NCBI GenBank assembly: GCA_040383485.1
Contig: JBEIDK010000050.1
Span: 1 to 19,863, forward strand
DNA from: JBEIDK01 sp040383485
GTDB taxonomy: Bacteria > Bacteroidota > Bacteroidia > UBA4408
Reading direction: 5' to 3'
DNA: 19,863 nt
Shown here: positions 16,609-19,863 of the stretch, piece by piece
How the letters are laid out: each line of letters begins with the position of its first letter
How positions within the stretch are numbered: position 1 is the stretch's first letter
Position numbers and translations under genes: made by a program
The notes under the pieces: model-generated
The model's database searches: none
Seen by the model: only the letters and a program-made list of their open reading frames with translations
What the model was told of the DNA's origin: nothing

Positions 16609-17478
16609 ATGTCGGACGATATATCGATTAATAGTGCAAAAAATTATATTAAAGGAGTTTTGATATTCTATATGTCTATATCCGAATTTATTATAAGTTC
16701 AATAGCTAAGTACAAAAAAATAGTTTTGTTATTTAGCTTAATAGGCGCAATTATTGGCGTTTTAATTTCAAGTTTAGAAACGCCATTTTACGAAGCAAAA
16801 GCAACTTTTTATTATATAGAACTCAATAAAAAAATATATGGAGAAATGTTAGATAAGCTAAGAATACTTGCGAAAAATAAATCAAATAAGAGTTTATCTA
16901 AAGAGTTAGGTATTTCTGAAAAAGAAGCAAGTGAAGTTATTGATATTGAAGGTTTAAATATTGCAGGCTCTTCCCTAGCAGAAGATATAACCGAAGTGAA
17001 ATTACCATTTTACATAAAAGTTAAACTATTAGATAATACTATTTCAGAAAAAGTATTGGTAAGACTTGAAGCCTATTTAAATTCAAATCCAGTTGGTTCT
17101 CAAATTATAACTAATAATAAAATAAAACTAAAAAGAAGAATCATTTTTTTAGATTCGGAAATTCGGAAATTAGATAGCTTAAAAACTGCATTCAACTATT
17201 ACCTTACACATAAGGAAATTAATTCTAGAAATATGTTGAACAATCTCTCAATAACTGAAATTTTCAAAAAATCAGAGGAGTTATTTATTGAAAAAACAGA
17301 TTTAGAATTGACACTCCCAAATTATAAAGCAGTACATATTTTAGATAAATTTGTTTTAGAAGATAAGCCAATTACTTCCAACCCTTTAAAAGAGTTGATT
17401 CAATATTTGTTAATTGGTCTTTTTAGTGGTATCGTTATGAGTGTTATTCTTAACGCAATTAATAAGGTAAAGTATTGA
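16609..17478 (+). CDS. Wzz-like polysaccharide chain-length determinant (PCP family)
   Basis: 289 residues with the two-membrane-segment topology of polysaccharide co-polymerases: a first transmembrane helix (IVLLFSLIGAIIGVLISSL, about residues 40-60), a long periplasmic domain that is Lys- and Glu-rich with a predicted helical stretch (about 150-230), and a second helix at the C terminus (LIQYLLIGLFSGIVMSVILNAI). There is no fused tyrosine kinase. It would set chain length together with a Wzy polymerase. It is somewhat shorter than classical Wzz. I chose ATG 16609; a TTG at 16570 would add 13 residues, and a later ATG at 16672 would leave only a short leader before the first helix. It is the first gene of an operon: the stop TGA overlaps the TTG start of the flippase gene. 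It is divergent from the T9SS surface protein. Confidence 0.65.
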   Translation: MSDDISINSAKNYIKGVLIFYMSISEFIISSIAKYKKIVLLFSLIGAIIGVLISSLETPFYEAKATFYYIELNKKIYGEMLDKLRILAKNKSNKSLSKELGISEKEASEVIDIEGLNIAGSSLAEDITEVKLPFYIKVKLLDNTISEKVLVRLEAYLNSNPVGSQIITNNKIKLKRRIIFLDSEIRKLDSLKTAFNYYLTHKEINSRNMLNNLSITEIFKKSEELFIEKTDLELTLPNYKAVHILDKFVLEDKPITSNPLKELIQYLLIGLFSGIVMSVILNAINKVKY

Positions 17479-18947
17479 GTCGTTTTTTGCTTTCAAAAAA
17501 TATTAAAAATTCACTTTGGAATTTTCTTGATATTTTTCTATATCCAATTTTATTTTTTTCAACAACATCTTTTTTTATTGACAGGCTTGGTGAAAATGAA
17601 TTTGGAATATGGATGCTAATGAATAGCATAATGATATCAATGCAGCTTTTTAATTTAGGATTAGGTTCTGCAACATTTAAAAATGTGGCCTTGCATTTGA
17701 GTAAAAACGATATTAAATCTTTGTCAGAAACATTAAATACAAATATTTCGTTGTGTATGGTTATACATGTAGCTTGTATAATCTTAAGTATTATTTTATC
17801 AGTTGGTATAAGATATTTTTCTTTTTTTAATATTGAAAAGAGTTTTGTTGAGTTATCATCAATAAGTGTAATTTTCGCAGGCTTTATTGTTGGTCTTAAA
17901 TTTTATGAGCAAATAGTTTCTTTCTATTTTAAAGCATCAGAAAGGTTTGATTTGGCGGCTATTTTAAATTCGGGTTTAAAACTTTCAATTCTAGGCATTA
18001 ACATTGTTTTCGTTTATTTTGGATATGGATTAATTCAAATATTTATATGTACAATTTCAGTATCACTTATTGGATTAATAATAGGTGTTTTCATCATTAA
18101 AAGCAGAGTAGATAGCTACAGATTTTCAATTTATTTCAATAAAAAAAGCATACTAAAAGAAATCAATTTCGCTATTTGGACATGGCTACAATCTCTAGTT
18201 GTTATAATTACTTTTCAATGCGATAGGTTTTTTGTTGTGAGTTTTTTTGGGTTAACCACAATGACTTATTATGGTTTGGTGGCAACTATTTTTAATCACA
18301 TCCATATGGGCTTCAATTCAATAGTTCCATGGCTTGCTCCCCAGGTAACAAAATTGAAATCTAAAAATATTAATACTGATAAACTTTATTTTTCATCTCA
18401 AAACCTATGTGTTTCAATTGGACTAATTGCTCTACTTGTATTTAATTTTGTAAATCCCTTTTTGTTTAAAATCATTTTAAGTACTAATAAGTTTATTCAT
18501 ATCAATCAATACGTTAAGTATTTTACACTATTTGAAATATTTTTTATTTACTCAATTGTTCCAAATTACTATTTGAATGCAGCTGGCTACGAAAAAAAGC
18601 TCTTCTATATTGTTCTATTGTATTGTTCTTTATCCATTTTAGGAATGCTATGCGGTTATTTTTATTTTAATTCTGCTTCCGGAATTTTAGTAGGTTTAAC
18701 AATTGCTATGTTTATTTCTATGTTTATCCAAAATTGGATTATTGCCTCAAAATTATTCGAGAGAAACGGCTTTACTTTTGCAATAAAATCTGTAATTCCT
18801 GCAATATTTATTTCATTTGTTGTATTGATTGATGCATTACTTATAAAAATATTTTTTTCATTCTTTGCTTTGTCAACCCTATATTTATACTTTTATAAAG
18901 AAGGTAAAATTAATTTTAGCTTATTGAAATTTAATGGAAGAGGCTGA
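17475..18947 (+). CDS. Wzx-like polysaccharide flippase (MOP superfamily)
   Basis: 490 residues, almost entirely hydrophobic segments, about 12-14 transmembrane helices, as in Wzx flippases that move undecaprenyl-diphosphate-linked repeat units across the inner membrane. The N-terminal block LGENEFGIWMLMNSIM matches the conserved first-helix region of the family. The start appears to be the TTG at 17475: it forms a TTGA overlap with the stop of the preceding gene, and the next Met codons (near residue 43) would delete the first helix. That overlap suggests translational coupling. The next gene begins 14 nt before its stop. Substrate glycan cannot be read from the sequence. Confidence 0.85.
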   Translation: MSRFLLSKNIKNSLWNFLDIFLYPILFFSTTSFFIDRLGENEFGIWMLMNSIMISMQLFNLGLGSATFKNVALHLSKNDIKSLSETLNTNISLCMVIHVACIILSIILSVGIRYFSFFNIEKSFVELSSISVIFAGFIVGLKFYEQIVSFYFKASERFDLAAILNSGLKLSILGINIVFVYFGYGLIQIFICTISVSLIGLIIGVFIIKSRVDSYRFSIYFNKKSILKEINFAIWTWLQSLVVIITFQCDRFFVVSFFGLTTMTYYGLVATIFNHIHMGFNSIVPWLAPQVTKLKSKNINTDKLYFSSQNLCVSIGLIALLVFNFVNPFLFKIILSTNKFIHINQYVKYFTLFEIFFIYSIVPNYYLNAAGYEKKLFYIVLLYCSLSILGMLCGYFYFNSASGILVGLTIAMFISMFIQNWIIASKLFERNGFTFAIKSVIPAIFISFVVLIDALLIKIFFSFFALSTLYLYFYKEGKINFSLLKFNGRG

Positions 18948-19863
18948 AGGAAATATCAATAAATATATACCTTTTGCATTAATTTATTTTTTCTGCAATT
19001 CTCTTTTTTTGCCCGAGGGTTTATTATATACAACATTATTAACGCCTCTATTTTTGTATGAATTAATAAAAGAAAATAAACTTAATTTATTACTTTATTT
19101 TCTTTTAATAATATTTGTTTTCTTCCTTATTCACGTCTCAAATGGTATTAATATATATTACTATATAAAGTCTTTTTTGTTATTTATCACAGTTTCTATT
19201 TTTTGTTTTTATTTGTTTTTATTTTGTAGTAAAGTTCAAAATATTGAACGTATTTTTATATATATTTTATACACTAATGCAATATTATTCCCTCTTGCTT
19301 TATTGTCATTAAGATTTCATTTTTTAGAAAATTACTTTTGGTATTTTGTTCCGTTTACTCCTGATATGGCTGTAATTCCAAGACTTAAAATGTTTACTTA
19401 TGAAGCTTCATATTACTCCTTACTTTTAGTTCCTATTGTTTTTTATTGTATTTGGAACTTTTTGTTGAATAGCCTAGCTATTTATAAATGGCAATTATTA
19501 TTTGTAATACTTCCTTTGTTATTTTCATTTTCACTTGGTGTATTAACTGGTATTTTTATTACAATTTTTTTGGTATTGATTTTATGCTTCAAAAATGTTT
19601 ATAGCAACAAGCGAATGCGGTTAATAATTCTTTTATCAATTGCGGTTTTTTTTATATCAATGGTTTTATTATTCAAGTTTTTTCCAAATAATGCCTTGTT
19701 AGTAAGACTGAGAAATATTCCTACTGGAAAAGATACTTCAGCCCGAGGCAGAACATATGAAGCTTTTGATTTAGCTTATTTAATTGCGAAACAAAAAAGT
19801 GTTTGGTTTGGAGTTGGATTGGGTCAAATAAAAGATATGGGGCGAAATACAATTGTTCAATAC
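18934..19863 (+). CDS. Wzy-like O-antigen polymerase / ligase, partial (runs off the window)
   Basis: An open frame from ATG 18934 to the window edge, 310 codons so far with no stop. It overlaps the flippase gene by 14 nt. Nearly all of it is hydrophobic membrane segments. RLKMFTYEASYYSLLLVPI and, near the end, ARGRTYEAF followed by SVWFGVGLGQIKD resemble the periplasmic motifs of Wzy polymerases and WaaL-type ligases (the SGR-type loop and the fGvGlG motif). Together with the Wzz-like and Wzx-like genes before it, a Wzy role in polymerising a surface polysaccharide is most likely. A WaaL-type ligase is the alternative. The C terminus is missing. Confidence 0.75.
   Translation, partial: MEEAEGNINKYIPFALIYFFCNSLFLPEGLLYTTLLTPLFLYELIKENKLNLLLYFLLIIFVFFLIHVSNGINIYYYIKSFLLFITVSIFCFYLFLFCSKVQNIERIFIYILYTNAILFPLALLSLRFHFLENYFWYFVPFTPDMAVIPRLKMFTYEASYYSLLLVPIVFYCIWNFLLNSLAIYKWQLLFVILPLLFSFSLGVLTGIFITIFLVLILCFKNVYSNKRMRLIILLSIAVFFISMVLLFKFFPNNALLVRLRNIPTGKDTSARGRTYEAFDLAYLIAKQKSVWFGVGLGQIKDMGRNTIVQY

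Overview
The window looks like chromosome from a member of the Bacteroidota. It is AT-rich. Upstream of purL there is a promoter of the Bacteroidota type (TTG, 20 nt, TAnnTTTG), and purF has a matching -7 box. There is a giant secreted protein with a type A C-terminal signal for the type IX secretion system (T9SS), and the amidophosphoribosyltransferase is of a long type I associate with this phylum. I cannot place it more finely than phylum.

Left part (1-2866): two minus-strand genes, an outer-membrane beta-barrel protein of DUF3575 type and a GT39-like membrane glycosyltransferase, separated by a strong terminator. They are bracketed by two direct copies of a repeat. The shared part is 150 bp with 9 mismatches. 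The complete copy has TTAA-ended, imperfect terminal inverted repeats and internal palindromes, so it looks like a non-coding, MITE-like element.

Middle part (2867-9249): nucleotide metabolism and one housekeeping gene. purL (small type) and upp form a probable operon. Behind them lies a decayed gene with a TonB-C-like end, broken by a frameshift and by a Trp-to-TGA change. tatC (minus) and a long purF (plus) are divergently transcribed from a shared spacer.

Right part (9262-19863): a 2401-residue, minus-strand, T9SS-exported surface protein. It has a signal peptide, FN3 domains, a gingipain-fold-like region without recognisable catalytic residues, a PKD domain, a tandem array of cysteine-paired Ig-like repeats, and a T9SS type A sorting domain. 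Divergent from it is the start of a surface-polysaccharide operon: a Wzz-like chain-length protein, a Wzx-like flippase starting with TTG in a TTGA overlap, and a Wzy-like polymerase that overlaps wzx by 14 nt and runs off the window. T9SS type A cargo is known in Porphyromonas to be attached to an anionic lipopolysaccharide, so the neighbourhood may be functionally meaningful, but that is inference.

The most interesting items are the MITE-like repeat pair, the apparently catalytically dead C25-like surface protein, and the altered oxyanion-hole motif in PurF.
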